NCBI GenBank assembly: GCA_037043015.1
Contig: CM073322.1
Location: forward strand, 10,179,601-10,243,600
Direction of reading: 5' to 3'
Length of the DNA: 64,000 nucleotides
DNA from: Bryum argenteum
Lineage: Eukaryota; Streptophyta; Bryopsida; Bryales; Bryaceae
Both the position numbers and the translations under genes were made by a program. Of this stretch, positions 23,104 through 35,401 are shown in pieces; the stretch's first letter is position 1; each line of letters begins with the position of its first letter. The notes beneath the pieces were generated by a model that saw nothing but the letters and a program-made list of their open reading frames with translations, was not told where the DNA came from and did not search any database.

Positions 23104-25396
23104 GTTGCTCACTCAATCACTGTCAAAATTCTCCTGTCTCTAGAGTCTTATTGCTGTATCTCACATTCTAATCACCTCAGGATTTCCTTTGGCTAATGCG
23201 AGAAAGTTAGTCCTACCTCCATGTATGCATAAATGCCGTCGGCAATGGAGGGATGGATACGAGACCCTAATCTGAATTTCGTACTTGATCACCTCTTTTG
23301 AGAATTCGGCTGTAGTTCTCTGTAACTTTCTATGAATGTGGCTCATCCAGCTAGGTGTAACTCTCCCTCCATACATAGTTGCCCCAACGCAGCGTTTCTC
23401 GGAAAATATAGGTGTAGTATTCGTTCATTTATATCCAGGAGTTTCTATACGGATTGATGTGTTCGCATTGATATAAGGAGATACAATGTGGGGATTGTAC
23501 AGGGAGGGGAGTTGGAAGGACGACCACTGATGAGATGCGAAAAGCGGCGGTCACCAGATTACGGGAGGGTCAAGTCTGCTCTCATCAGGACCAGAAGGAA
23601 GTCTCTCACACTACACGAAGTTTGTGCCCGTTTTCGACATCGGATGCTCGACCATTGGAGCCCGTCTTTTGGAAATTTGTAAAGATCATGGTGAATGTAT
23701 TTTTCGACTGGAGACGCGATACTCCAAGTGGCCTTCTCCCATGTGGCTAAGCCTCATCAATCTCACCATTGATAGTGAATCGGCAAGCTTGATGAGCTTT
23801 TCATGGGCAAAGGTTCGATTTCATTATTTGGATTTGTTTGTTTATGTACTGAATGTCTTGAACAGGGAAGTAGGTTTAGGATACCTGACAATCTCCAGCT
23901 TGGCGCCCTTGGAAGCACAATAGCGATTGTTAGGAACATCAATCGCGGCCGCATGAAAGAGCAAACGCCTTTGATTCCTTCTTCAGTCCAATATTCACCT
24001 TCCTTATAGCCTTCTGCTTCAACTGCGGATTCCAGCACACAGAGGCCTTCTTCAGTAGTGTTTCCATCATCTCTTCAAGTGAGTGTCTAATAATCTTCAG
24101 GTTAGCCCCTCCAGCATCAATTCCAGCCCTCTGGTAGAAAGGAAGATTGCAGGTATCTAACCTTGCTTTTCTTCTTCCTTCAGAGCCCTTGAGGAAAGGA
24201 GTTTGGTTTCTAACAAATGTTATGTTCACTTAGAGTTCAAGCTTCAGAGCCCTCGTTGAAGTGGGTTTGGATTCTGACAAAATTTATGATACGTTGAAAT
24301 CAAGCTTCAGAATCCTTGAAGAGATTGATCTGGTTCCTGAATAATGTAAGAGGCTTTGAGGTTGAGCCTCATATGTCACTTCACAAGTGAGGACTCGTTC
24401 ATTCGATGTCAGTATAGTGATCAATTGACTTTCTATGCCGCATGTGTGAGGATAAGTTGGAAGCTGTCCAACGTTGGGAACAAGTCGACACTTTTGATGT
24501 GAAGATATGTTTGTAGGCCAATCAAGTTTCTGTATATTGTTGATATAGTTGTGATGCATTCAATGGCGACATAAAATCTTATGCCAGTAAAAAAATAAGA
24601 ACAAGTAGATTTCTGGTTGAAAGGTTCACGGTTCAAGAATGCGTGTATTTTAGATTTACATTTTCAAGTGAGAAATATGACTTGAATTTATGAGTGCTCG
24701 GTGTGATCATACTTTTGTTGTATCTTGCTTCAATTTAGTTTAGAGTATTTGGTCCGTCATCCGGGTCCTGTTTTTGATGAAATTGCTTGGGTTGGGTCCC
24801 AAATCAAGTCTGGTTTGTGTGGTAGAAATTGGAGATGTATACAATGAAGTATGAAATAATGGCATGCATTTCACTACAGGCAACTTCTGTTTGTAGGTTT
24901 TTAGGAATTAAGTATGTTTTACCATTGTAAGTCAATTATGTGTAATCCAATTTAATTTTTCATGAGTTCTTTCGCGTAACAAAGATCTTTGGTTAAATCG
25001 AGAACTTTCTACTTGGAATATACTTGATCCAAATACTTTTGGTTTCGATCTGCAATGATGTTTATACTATGAAAAAAGTGAGAAAATAGATAATTTTTGA
25101 GGAGCTACATCTCCTTCATTTTATTTATTTTTTCTTTCTTATTTTTCTATTTTTGGTTCAAGGTTGGGCTAAAAGAGAACAACTTTTTGGTTGGAGATTT
25201 ATTCATTACAATAGCTTAAATGGTAGAATTTGTAGTCCAAAGTGAAAGTGATGAAATTCTGAAACCTTTTTTTGAGATGAAAATTTAGTCCAATGGGAAT
25301 TTGGCAAGTTTTTTTTTTTTTTGAAACCTTTTGAATAAATGGAAAATTGTACAAGCAACATGAGGGTTGCATTGACATATGGGGCAAAGAGTTAGC
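23104..25396. other. Intergenic stretch 5' of the SHIPPO gene
   Basis: No gene supported. ORFs of 60-99 codons on both strands overlap one another. Near 24,225-24,310 two similar blocks (AGAGTTCAAGCTTCAGAGCC and the related stretch near 24,293) form a short imperfect repeat. The promoter of the minus-strand SHIPPO gene should lie just right of 23,103, but I recognise no element. Confidence 0.35.
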
Positions 25397-25699
25397 ACTA
25401 CACAAGAGTTTTTAATTAGTATAATGCGATGATTAGTGTAACATGTACATTTTGGTAAAGAACACTATTTCTCAACCCTCTTGTGCTTAGTGTTCACTTT
25501 GGGTGGCCATTGCAATCAATGTCCCTTGTCATTTTTTCAAAGCTACCAATTGCACCACTTCCAAGATATTCTTCACTTGCAAGAAAGTGTGCATGCTCTC
25601 ACATTTAGTGTTATGGTTTGACAATTAGTGTTGTAACACTATGGTGACGCATGCTCTTAATAATACATCAGGAACACTAATTAACAACTCTTGTGTAGT
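25397..25699. mobile_element. 303-bp MITE
   Basis: Terminal inverted repeats of about 24 bp: ACTACACAAGAG at the left and CTCTTGTGTAGT at the right, each extended inward by an AATTAGT/ACTAATT block. The interior is AT-rich and non-coding, with repeated TTAGTGTT-type words. The flanking target duplication is unclear. Confidence 0.75.
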
Positions 25700-25731
25700 C
25701 TAAAATATTGAGGAATTTTTTTTAAAAATGA

Positions 25732-25998
25732 CTAAAGGGAGCCCAGAAGGAAAAAATCCAGAAACTGGGTCACCAGTGTCACCACCGAACCCAAATGAAT
25801 CCAGTGCACGGTCATGCTAGAACTTGAACAACTGGTCATGGGCGCCTGAGAATCTTCAACTGAAGACCAGCATTGAATTTCTCTGAAAGTGAAGACGTCA
25901 CCTACTTCGATAATGTCACCACCGATCAAGTTGGGTTCCACGAAATTGCTGAGGACGTGCAACATGAACACCATAATGAATGCAGCCAAAGAAGCCAT
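25732..25998 (-). CDS. Small putative secreted or membrane protein
   Basis: From ATG 25,998 an 88-codon frame encodes a hydrophobic N-terminal stretch (MASLAAFIMVFMLHVLSNF), a polar middle with two Cys and a Ser run, and a hydrophobic C-terminal segment. It could be a signal peptide or anchor plus a second membrane helix. It is divergent to the lipoxygenase gene 340 bp away. I recognise no family and the gene is uncertain. Confidence 0.3.
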   Translation of the reverse strand: MASLAAFIMVFMLHVLSNFVEPNLIGGDIIEVGDVFTFREIQCWSSVEDSQAPMTSCSSSSMTVHWIHLGSVVTLVTQFLDFFLLGSL

Positions 25999-26335
25999 CG
26001 CCTCATCCTCGGACACGAATCAATGAAATTATCATACAACGACAATTGCTCGAATAGATCGGATCGGAGGATCCATGGGGGAAGTCTCCGAATGCGATCA
26101 GAGTGGTCAGTTGGCACTGTTCAAATGCGCACGTGATCGTTTGACTCAGTAGTCAGTACACGACAATGAATCTCTCCGTGTACATACACATCATCGTAGA
26201 TCTTCTTCATCCACACAAAGATCACATGCACGTGTGGAAATTGCAAACTGGGCTCTCGCTAGAACCCCGAGGTTTCCAAGCATTTTAAATGTCAGTGGCT
26301 TGCAGTAGGATGGTGTGAGATTGAGCGGTTCGGCG

Positions 26336-29300
26336 ATGGCGCTCAGATCGCTGACCGCGGTCACGGAGCCGCTGAAATGGGCGCAGAAGGGTGTGGTGTT
26401 CCCGGCGCAGAAGAATGTGGTGTTTCCGTCGCGGATTGTTGTGGGTAGCGCCACTGATACGGCGACTTCGACGACGGGGAGGCGGGGGAGTGTCGAGACT
26501 GGCAGGAATGGAAGTGTGACCGCCATAGCCAAGTCGAAGGTTTCTAGAGTTTGTGCGGGAGCGGTGATCACGATCGTGCGAAAGCAGCGGTTGAGTCGAG
26601 ATGAACAGATGGTGAACGGGGTGGACGTGCTCTCAGACCTGACAGGCAGTAAGATTTTCCTCCAGCTTGTGAGCGCTGACGTTGTGGGAAAGCGGAGCAA
26701 GGAGTCGTTCATCAAGGATTGGGCGGTCAAGGCTGGCGTGGTCGCGGACAAAGTGCAATACACGGCGGATTTTGACATCGGCGGTGACTTCGGCGAGCCT
26801 GGAGCTCTCTTGATTCGAAACTCCCATCAAGCCGAGTTTTATCTTGAGTCGATCGCCTTGCAATTGCCCTCTGGAACTGTTTTCTTCCCTTGTCACTCTT
26901 ACATCGCGCCCTCCGCTCAGGATCCTCGACCGCGCGTCTTTTTCAGCAACAAGGTACCACTCGGAGCGATTGTCGGTGCAAATTCGAAACCGAACCTTCG
27001 TGATTGATTGATTGACAGTTGCTTTGCGCAGGTTTATTTGCCGTGGGAAACGCCAGCGGGATTAGTGGAGTTGCGAGAGCAGGAACTGAAAACGCTGCGA
27101 GGAAACGGCAAGGGCGAGCGCAAGAGATGGGATCGCATTTACGATTACGCGCCTTACAACGACCTCGGCGATTCGGATAAGAAATTTGACCTTAGCCGGC
27201 CCATTCTCGGCGGAACTGAGTTTCCTTACCCTCGCCGCGTGCGTACCGGCCGTGGTCCTTGCAAATCAGGTTAGTACTTCTCCATCCAAATTTCTCTCCA
27301 AGTCGATTTGAGTACTTCAACTCATCTGATGGCGCTTTCAAAATCCAGATGCAACAAAAGAGGAGAAGGTGGAGAACGGAGAAGCAGTGTACGTCCCGCG
27401 CGACGAGTCGTTCGAGCCGATCAAGCAGACCAACTTCACTGCAAATCAGCTCCGCGGGCTGGTGCACAAAGTGGTGCCATCAATCCGGGATTACTTTGAT
27501 GCAACGCCCGGGGAGTTTGACACGCTTCGGGAGATCGAGGGCTTGTACCAAGAAGGGATCGAGATGGCGAACGCCATGCTAGCACCGGGTGAAGAGATGT
27601 CCAGGGAGCGCAATCGCTTCCTCGATGGGCTCCCGATTCCGGATTACTATCGGGAGCTGATTCGGTCCAGCACCACGCCCACTAGCCTGCTCAAGTACCC
27701 ATTGCCGAGAATACTTTCAAAAGATCGGTTCGCCTGGATGCGCGACGACGAATTCGCCCGACAAGCATTAGCCGGCGTGAATCCTGTTGTGATGTCGTGC
27801 CTGGAGGTGAGTGATCGATCCCTCCTCCTGAGACTCTCACTTTACGTTACGTGCACAGCGTTTCCACAAGTTAGTATTCCTAAACGGACTACACGTGCAA
27901 GTACGGTTGAAGTGAAGAGGGAATTGAACAGTCAAATCGCATTTCGTAGAATGTGCTTATGTAAAGTGTCTGTTCTTGTTCACATGGCTTCTTGTTACAT
28001 GGCCAGTGGACTTGCTCACATGGATTCTTGTTACACGGCTAATGGACGCGTGCATCTTCGTATTTGCGCACCGTGTCACAGTTTCTTAACAAAAATACGT
28101 GCAAGCATGTTCATTTGCGTTTGTTTGTCCGGTCGTGGTAACCCAGCTCTCGATATCCGCATTAGACTGAAATGTGGTTACGATGTGCAGGAGTTTCCAC
28201 CTCGGAGTGGACTGAATCCCGACGAGTTCGGATGCCAGGAATCGGCGATGAAGGCCGAGCACATCGAGAGTTTTCTGGAGGGTCTGGAAGTGGCGGAGGC
28301 TGTGAAAGCGAAGCGACTATTCGTGGTAGATTACCATGATGCATTCTTGCCGTATGTTGCGAGGATCAATGCGTTGGAGGGCAGGAAGATGTACGCGACG
28401 AGGACGTTGTTCTTCTTGCGAAACGATGGGGTTCTGATGCCCATTGCGATTGAGCTCAGTTTGCCGCCTCCTGCGCCCGGTGCCGATGGCAGCAAACGCG
28501 TGTTCACGCCGGGGAAAGAAGGCACTAGTTTCTGGCTATGGCAGCTCGCCAAGCTGCACGTCTGCACCAATGACTCCGGTTACCACCAACTTGTCAGCCA
28601 CTGGTACGCCGCTCCTTTCACTGCCACATTCCTTCACCTTTTACGCCAAATTGAAATAAGTACGCATGCCCGATAACTGCAGAAATTGGGAAGTGCCAAA
28701 TGGAATCAGAATTTGAAATTGTGCAAGAATATGTAGGAGATTGTACTAATTGAAATTGTAAATATGGTCTTGTTTTGAATGAGTTGTGAATTTCTGGAGG
28801 CAATTGGTGTTCTTTACGAGGCCCATTGTGATGTGTACTCCTTTGGTACATTGCTTATATTTACAGTTTTGCCTACTTACTAGTTACATACTTGCATTTA
28901 ATTTTAGTGTAGTGTCTTGGAAAAGGTATTTTGAGGCAAAGGTTGTACCTATGTCTCTAGCTCATTGTTGTGGGGAATGTGTTGGGCAGGTTGCGCACCC
29001 ACGCATGCACAGAGCCCTATATCATTGCGACATATAGACAGCTAAGTGCTTTGCACCCGATTGCCAAGTTGTTGCACCCTCATTTCCGTTATACCATGGA
29101 AATTAATGCTGCAGCTCGACAAAACTTAATTGCTGCGGGCGGCGTGATCGAGAGCACCTTCACGCCGGGCAAGTACGCTCTTCAAATGAGTGCTGAAGTG
29201 TACAAAAGTTTTTGGCGCTTTGACAAGGAGTCTCTTCCGGAAGATCTCATCTGTAGGTAAGTGATTCCAACACACATTCTCAAAACACAAAATGACATTC

Positions 29301-30576
29301 AAAAAAGTTGCAAGGGTTGTCTTGCAATCAAATTTGTGGGTTGGTTCCTCAACAATTCCATATTTGTGAACTCAAAAGCGCTATTATGTATCATGTTAAT
29401 GTTCCTTAAAGCTCAAACACTCACTTCTTGGCACAAAATGTCCAAGTTATAAATGCCAATTTGACGAACAGTAGCTCACGCACCTAAAATGACGACTTTC
29501 TATTCCTATGCACTTGTTTCTTATTATAAATTGTTCAACTTTTCACATATTCTTAAACAAATGTATAAAAATTCTACTAATATGTGCTTTGGATATCAAT
29601 GTATACAATATTTCTAAAGAGTCAAAGTTCAATTCAATAACATTGTCAAATTTATAGACATGGCGATGGTTCATCAGACACGAAGTCACTTTTGAAAATT
29701 GAACTAGGTATGTCTCCGAATTAGGACTGAAGATTTTCACTTGAAAAAATGACTATGTAATTGAAAGTGAGAAAACGTTCATAGAGAAAACGCTCATGCT
29801 CAAGTTGCCATTTTTGCAGGGGAATGGCAGTGCGAGACGAGAATGCGCCGCACGGGCTACGCCTCCAGATCGCAGACTACCCATTCGCGGCAGACGGATT
29901 ACTAGTATGGTCAAGTATCGAGCAATGGTGCAAGGACTACGTCTCACTATACTACACAGACGCAGACACGATCCTCGCAGACGTCGAGCTCCAGCAATGG
30001 TGGACAGAGATTCGGACCAAAGGTCACCCGGACAAGCAACACGAGCAGTGGTGGCCAAAGCTCACGAGCCCCGAGTCTCTGGTCTCCATTCTCACCACGA
30101 TGATCTGGATGGCGTCAGGTCACCACGCCGCGGTCAACTTCGGTCAATACGATTACACGGGCTTCGTCCCGAACAAGCCGTGCCTGGCGCGCCGTCTGGT
30201 GCCAGAACCTGGGGATCCAGAGTTTGGGGCGCTCCTTCGGGACCCACACAAGTTCATGCTGGAGACTCTGCCGAGCCAGGAGCAGGCTACGGTGCTGATG
30301 ATGGTGGTGGAGTCTCTGTCCACGCACTCTCCTGACGAAGAGTACCTGGGTTACAACGGCATGCACACGAACTGGAGCAGCGACGAGCGCGCGGTTCACG
30401 CTTTCAAAGCATTCTCGGCCCGGTTGGCCGCTGTGGATCGTCAAATTCATGAACGGAACGCAGACCTTTCGCTCAAACACCGATCTGGCGCAGGCACGCT
30501 ACCGTACTCTCTCTTGTTGCAGAAATCGGACGCCGGGATCACCATGCGAGGAATCCCCAACAGCATCTCCATCTAG
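26336..30576 (+). CDS. Plastidial linoleate 13-lipoxygenase
   Basis: Six exons with GT-AG borders: 26336-26953, 27032-27269, 27349-27806, 28191-28603, 28990-29256 and 29820-30576, giving 916 aa in one frame. The first 50-60 residues, basic and Ser/Thr-rich, look like a plastid transit peptide. A PLAT/LH2 domain follows, ending near [13 protein letters not shown]. The catalytic domain has the iron ligands expected for plant LOX: two His in the GYHQLVSHW segment, His and Asn in HAAVNFGQY, and the C-terminal Ile of GIPNSISI. Ser-Thr-Phe before TPGKY suggests 13-position oxygenation, and Ala in INAAARQ suggests S stereochemistry (known determinants; inferred here). Role: dioxygenation of linolenic/linoleic acid, the entry to oxylipins. 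It looks intact. ATG 26,336 is the first in frame. Codon usage is GC-rich; introns are AT-rich. Confidence 0.95.
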
Positions 30577-31050
30577 TACACATCTGCTCTCGGCTCCTGT
30601 TCACAGATTGAACCGGCTCACTTCCATCTTTCTATTTTCTGAGCATTTGCACTCCCATTCATTGCTGGTCTCTGATGCACATGAAACCTTGGTGGTGGTG
30701 GAAGATTGAGTAGAAGTTGGTAGATTCACCCAGAACAAACAAGGAATGAGCCAGCTGACCATTGTATATGATTGTTTGAGACGAATTGTAGTGTAATGTT
30801 TGCCCGGAGGCAACTTTTGATACATACCCTGGGTTATTGGGGCCAGGATATCGACAGTTGATTCTACCTTACTGCTTGGCCCTAAATTAAGAACAGTTAG
30901 CCACAACTTACGTTATGAGTCTACGAAGAGACTTCTGCTGTTACTATGCAATGAGTGTTCGAATGTTTGACAAGGTTATGTGCATTTGATCATAACTTAA
31001 CATCAGTAAGCTGTCTATCTACGCCCAGGTACACATTCACATCCAGATGT
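30241..31050 (+). repeat. Source segment of the lipoxygenase 3'-end duplication
   Basis: This covers the last 336 bp of exon 6 plus about 475 bp of 3' flank. It matches 43,559-44,360 at about 98% by eye, with one 8-bp difference near 30,750. It marks the extent of the duplicated block, not a separate gene. Confidence 0.95.
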
Positions 31051-31479
31051 GGTTTAAACTCCAAATTCTCAACCGTTCCCTGAGCACACATCATTGAACA
31101 ATCTTTACAGGTGAAGGTCGTTAAGAATCAGTCAAATAATTCGAACCAGTAGCAAGAAATAATTATACAATTATTCAATACAACAGGAGAAAGTAGGACA
31201 TGGATTCTACACAGAAATTAAACATAATGCTCCATGGCGCCTGTACAATGCAACATAATTTCCAGAATGAATCGTCGATGAGGATAGGTATCGTCTAAAA
31301 TCATCGGAAGTGATTCACCCATGATGAAGCAACTTCACTGTATTGTGTTCAAGAGTTTCACACTACAATAATATGCTGCAATCCAAGCATCTACGAGCTC
31401 CTCACCGAAGAATTTTGAGACTGCCCTGAATAGCGTATTGTTCCGATGTGTCTTTGAAGTTTATGGCATAGTACCCAAC

Positions 31480-33760
31480 ATCCTTTGTTATGTAGTACTA
31501 CTAAATTCCTATTTTGGTGAACAAGAGGCATGGCACCATATTCCATTCACCTCATCTCATTCCTGCACCACACAAATAACTTGAATCAGATTCTCAACAG
31601 GGATGTTGATTTCTCGGAAGGTCCTTGATTTGTAAAGAAGTATGTGGAATCCACTAACGCCTATATATTCCAAGTAGCTTGCATGAATAAAGTAACTATT
31701 GAACCTATTTATGATCTTTATGCATACATGTATGTTATACACAATATTTTTAGTGAGGTACTTACTACTAACCCTTCTAAAGGTGAACAAGCAAGCATTC
31801 TCTTGTCCATGGAATGATACTCCATCCACCAAGTATTCTCGACATCTCCCACCTAGAGCACACAAAGCGATTCAAAACTTCATTTCTCATAAGCCACAAT
31901 GTAGAAAGAGGGGTTTAGAATTCATTTAATTCCTTCAAGGCTTGTGTGATAGAGATTGTTCAACCTATTTTTGATATTTGTGCACAAGTCTACATAACTG
32001 TGAAGGACTATTATCCTCTCTCTAAGTGAACAAGGGCTCACTGAATTGCACATGGGGTGAGATTTTGTTCACCGATAACTCATAACTCCACCGTAGACCT
32101 AAAGCATACAAACATCTTGAATTGAAAGGTCAAGTAACAATGATTCCTCATGTATAATTTAGACGTCCATGAATTTTATTCAAGCCTACAAAGACCTAGA
32201 CAACTTTGGCCCGATTCTCTTACAAAGTGTATCTATTCAATCTTACTTAATACATGTTTATGCACATCATAGTATGTAACACAACATGAGAAGTGAAGTA
32301 AAAGTAACCTCTCTCAAGCTAAAGAAGCAGAAAACACCACTCTATTTACCAGGAACTTCATTTCATACCTGGAATGTACAACCAAATCAAAATTAGATTA
32401 ATTTGTAAGAAATCTCTTCTAAGTAGCCTATTGATGACTGTATAAAAAAGGCCTATACCACTATGGACTTCAAAGGTCAACTTTGACGCTTTCATAAAAT
32501 GAACTATTCATTTCGACATGTTTTTTATGTTTATACCCATTGTACACAACGTCAATGGCAAATTATTACTCATAACCACTCGTAAGGTAAGAGAACACTC
32601 CTACATGGCACCATACTCCATACTCCATCCACCAAGAACTTAACCTTCTATCTAAAGGACACAAACAAATTGAATCTTAATTGCAAGAGCACTTATAATA
32701 AAAGCCTAGTATTGTAAGTATGTATTTTGAGACCTGCATGAATAGAGTAAGTGTTTGACCTATAATTGTTCCTACATACAATATACGCCATCAATGGTGA
32801 CAGCTAATCCCTCTCAAGGTAAACAACTAGTCTCTTAGAGTGCTATTTTCAATTCACCAAAAACATCACCTCATTTATATCTATAGCTCACAAGCAACAT
32901 AAGTAGGATTTTAGAACATCCATTCCTAAAAGTTGTCACAATGTGTTAAGAAGTCTACAAGATCTATTCAAGCGTAATCAACTTAATTTGAGGCTTGCAT
33001 CAATAGGATAACCGTAGAACCTTGACTCCAATGTTTATGCACAAACAATAAAATACATTATTTGTGAAAAAATACTAACCCCTCTAAAAGGCAAAGAAGT
33101 AGTCTCTCATGGTGCTATATTCAATCCACCAAGAACTTCACCTTAGACCTATCGAAGAGCATGCAAACAACTAAATCAAAATTTTAAAACACTCGTTCTC
33201 CAAAAATTCAAAAAGAAGCCTATCATGAAATCCGTTGAAGCCCTATGAACTCCAAGTCAATTTTGAGGTTGCATGCATTTATTCAACCTATCTTCACTTT
33301 TTAAACCTACTTTTTATACCAATTGTAACAATACACAATACTAAGGCAATGTATTACTGACCTCTCTCAACCTGTACACACATGACACCATACGCATCGA
33401 CCAAAAACATATTAGCCTCATACCTACACACAAACAACTTCAAACAACTTGAATCAAATTTGTGAATACATAAGACTCAAAAAGACATCAAACCCATTCA
33501 AGCCCTATGAAGTCAACAGTCGGGATTCAACACATCTTCACTTTTCATACCTACAATGCACAACACTAAGGGCAGAGTATTACTAACCTCTCTTAAAGTG
33601 TACATACAAGACCCATATTCCATCTACCGGAAACATAACCTCACCCCTTACTACAATACACAGACAACTTGAATCAAAATTCTTGAACATCCAAGACTCA
33701 ATATGAGAAACGAAGCTCAAGAATTCCATTCAAGTCCTATGAAGTCAACAATCGGGAATT
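31480..33760 (+). repeat. Degenerate tandem array, about nine units of 230-280 bp
   Basis: Recurrent landmarks in the same order are a TTACTAACC(TCTCT) block, GGTGAACAA-type sequence, CACCATATTCCATCCACCAA, CACAAACAACTTGAATCAAA, and CCTATGAAGTCAA followed by ATACACAACACTAAGG. Units start near 31495, 31760, 31995, 32300, 32545, 32785, 33080, 33345 and 33580. Identity between units is low, so the array is old. No ORF spans units. Confidence 0.75.
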
Positions 33761-34890
33761 GAAACGTTGTGAATCATTCGTGACGTTGAGATTTACGACC
33801 ACACATGCATGTCAACATGTTAGCATGTTTTCTCATCAATTGCCTATTATGAGAAGCCTTTGAATTCTGTGAATGAGATGTAACAAGTCACAAATTGGAT
33901 ACTTACATCAAGTGAACAGACCTAATGAATGATCAGCAGCAAAAAGGAATGATCGACAAAGTTTCAGTAGCCATAATCCTCCTGCAACCGCACATCGGAA
34001 GTGAAAAAGAAACCTCTGACGGAAAGACACAAACTAGAATCCGTGATTCTAAAAAAAAGTTTTACTAAGCCACTTGCTCATTTTAAACAAAGAGTATATT
34101 CCATACCTGCTATGATCACCTTCTGGATGCTTTTTTTATACGATATGTCAATTACTACAAATTGCTCGCTTTGCACGTTTTGTTACACAGTCGAGGAAGA
34201 CACTGATGGATTGCTTTATTTTTTCCCGAAAACAGCCAAAGACGGCACTAAAGTACTGCTTTATTTCTTCCTGAAGGTTACGAATCTAATCAAGATATAC
34301 AAACTACTCCTCCAATACATGTAGGCACTATCATGTATGAGCGAAATCTTACTCTAGGAACCAATACAATGATTCCCGCAGTTCCAAATGCAAATAGAAC
34401 AAAAACCTAGAAGACTGCACATCCATAGAAGATCTCGTCTCAATTTCACCACACTGTCTTTGATAAACAATCTCTTCTGAGGTAGGATACATCTAGAACA
34501 ACTGACATTCTTGTAGCAAAATAGAAGGACAAGCTATTGAACAGCCAAAATATTCCCAATCCGATAATGTGCTCCACATCTGCATACTTGGGATAATTCT
34601 ATTAAGGATGCGAGTCTCATGTATACTTCAACGAAGGTTGTAGCCACGCAGCAAAAGGTGCAGCACCTACAAGTATTGCATTTGCGGCATGACTATATAC
34701 TTGGCGATCTTTGTGCAGGATGTCCAAAAATCGTTGTCCCTCGGGGGTGTTTTTGAGTAAGTACTCAATCTACTCAATGAGCCGGATCCCTCTCTTTAGA
34801 GTGAGCCAACTGAAGAGAGGATTTCTCATTTCCTGAGTGACTTTCACCAACTTTCGAATGATCGAGCATCGTCCTGAATGTTTCCAGAAT
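33761..34890. other. Intergenic stretch between satellite and ankyrin gene
   Basis: One 107-codon frame at 34,001-34,324 (+) has a Lys-rich start and a partly hydrophobic middle, but no recognisable domain and weak coding character; I do not call it a gene. Nothing else is supported. Confidence 0.35.
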
Positions 34891-35401
34891 CTATCCGGAA
34901 TCTATGACCATGTGAAAGGTAGAGTATCTATACTTGCTATCCAGCAAGTTGGCGTCTATTCCTGCTTCGATAAGTAACTTTTCAATAATTTCACCACATC
35001 CCCTCCTTGCAGCTAAGTGGAGGGCACTTGTACCATATTCATATTCGTCCCTTGCATTGATCTCTACATGGGTAGCTCTGAAGAGTGCTTCAACAACTTT
35101 AATATGTCCTGCTTCTGCAGCTAAATGGATGGTCAACCCTCTTACCATCCTCATTTCTTGCATTGATTACTCCTAAAAGGGCATTGACAACATCGGTATA
35201 TCCTCCTTTTGCAGCAAAGAAGAAGGCATCTTTGAGAAATTTCTCCTTGGCATCAGTATTTCCTCCGCATGGAAGCCCATCAACCGTAGACGATTCAAGA
35301 AGAATTCTTGAACTTTCCACATGATTTTGTTCTGCAGCAGCAGTTTTGCCATCTCTATCTTTTACATTAATATCCACCGTTGCTAAAAGAGTTTTCCGAA
35401 C
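34891..35401 (-). pseudogene. 3' remnant of the ankyrin gene beyond an in-frame stop
   Basis: After the TAG at 35,404-35,402 the same frame continues to look like ankyrin repeats (VRKTLLATVDINVKDRDGKT; then DAFFFAAKGGYTDVVNALL). A frameshift near 35,131-35,150 is needed to reach the next repeats (IHLAAEAGHIKVVEALF and ALHLAARRGCGEIIEKLLIEAG). The frame ends at 34,891. No transmembrane PGG domain, common in plant ankyrin proteins, is seen. The stop replaces the Glu codon of the usual GHIEVV motif, consistent with a GAG to TAG change. Confidence 0.7.

Noticed and set aside
27807..28190. Read-through of the third lipoxygenase intron as coding
   Set aside because: The frame stays open by chance, but the inserted residues do not fit the lipoxygenase family, and clean GT-AG borders join SCLE to [12 protein letters not shown] as in other plant enzymes.
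34001..34324. 107-codon ORF as a membrane protein gene
   Set aside because: AT-rich composition, no domain and no supporting context; not distinguishable from a chance frame.
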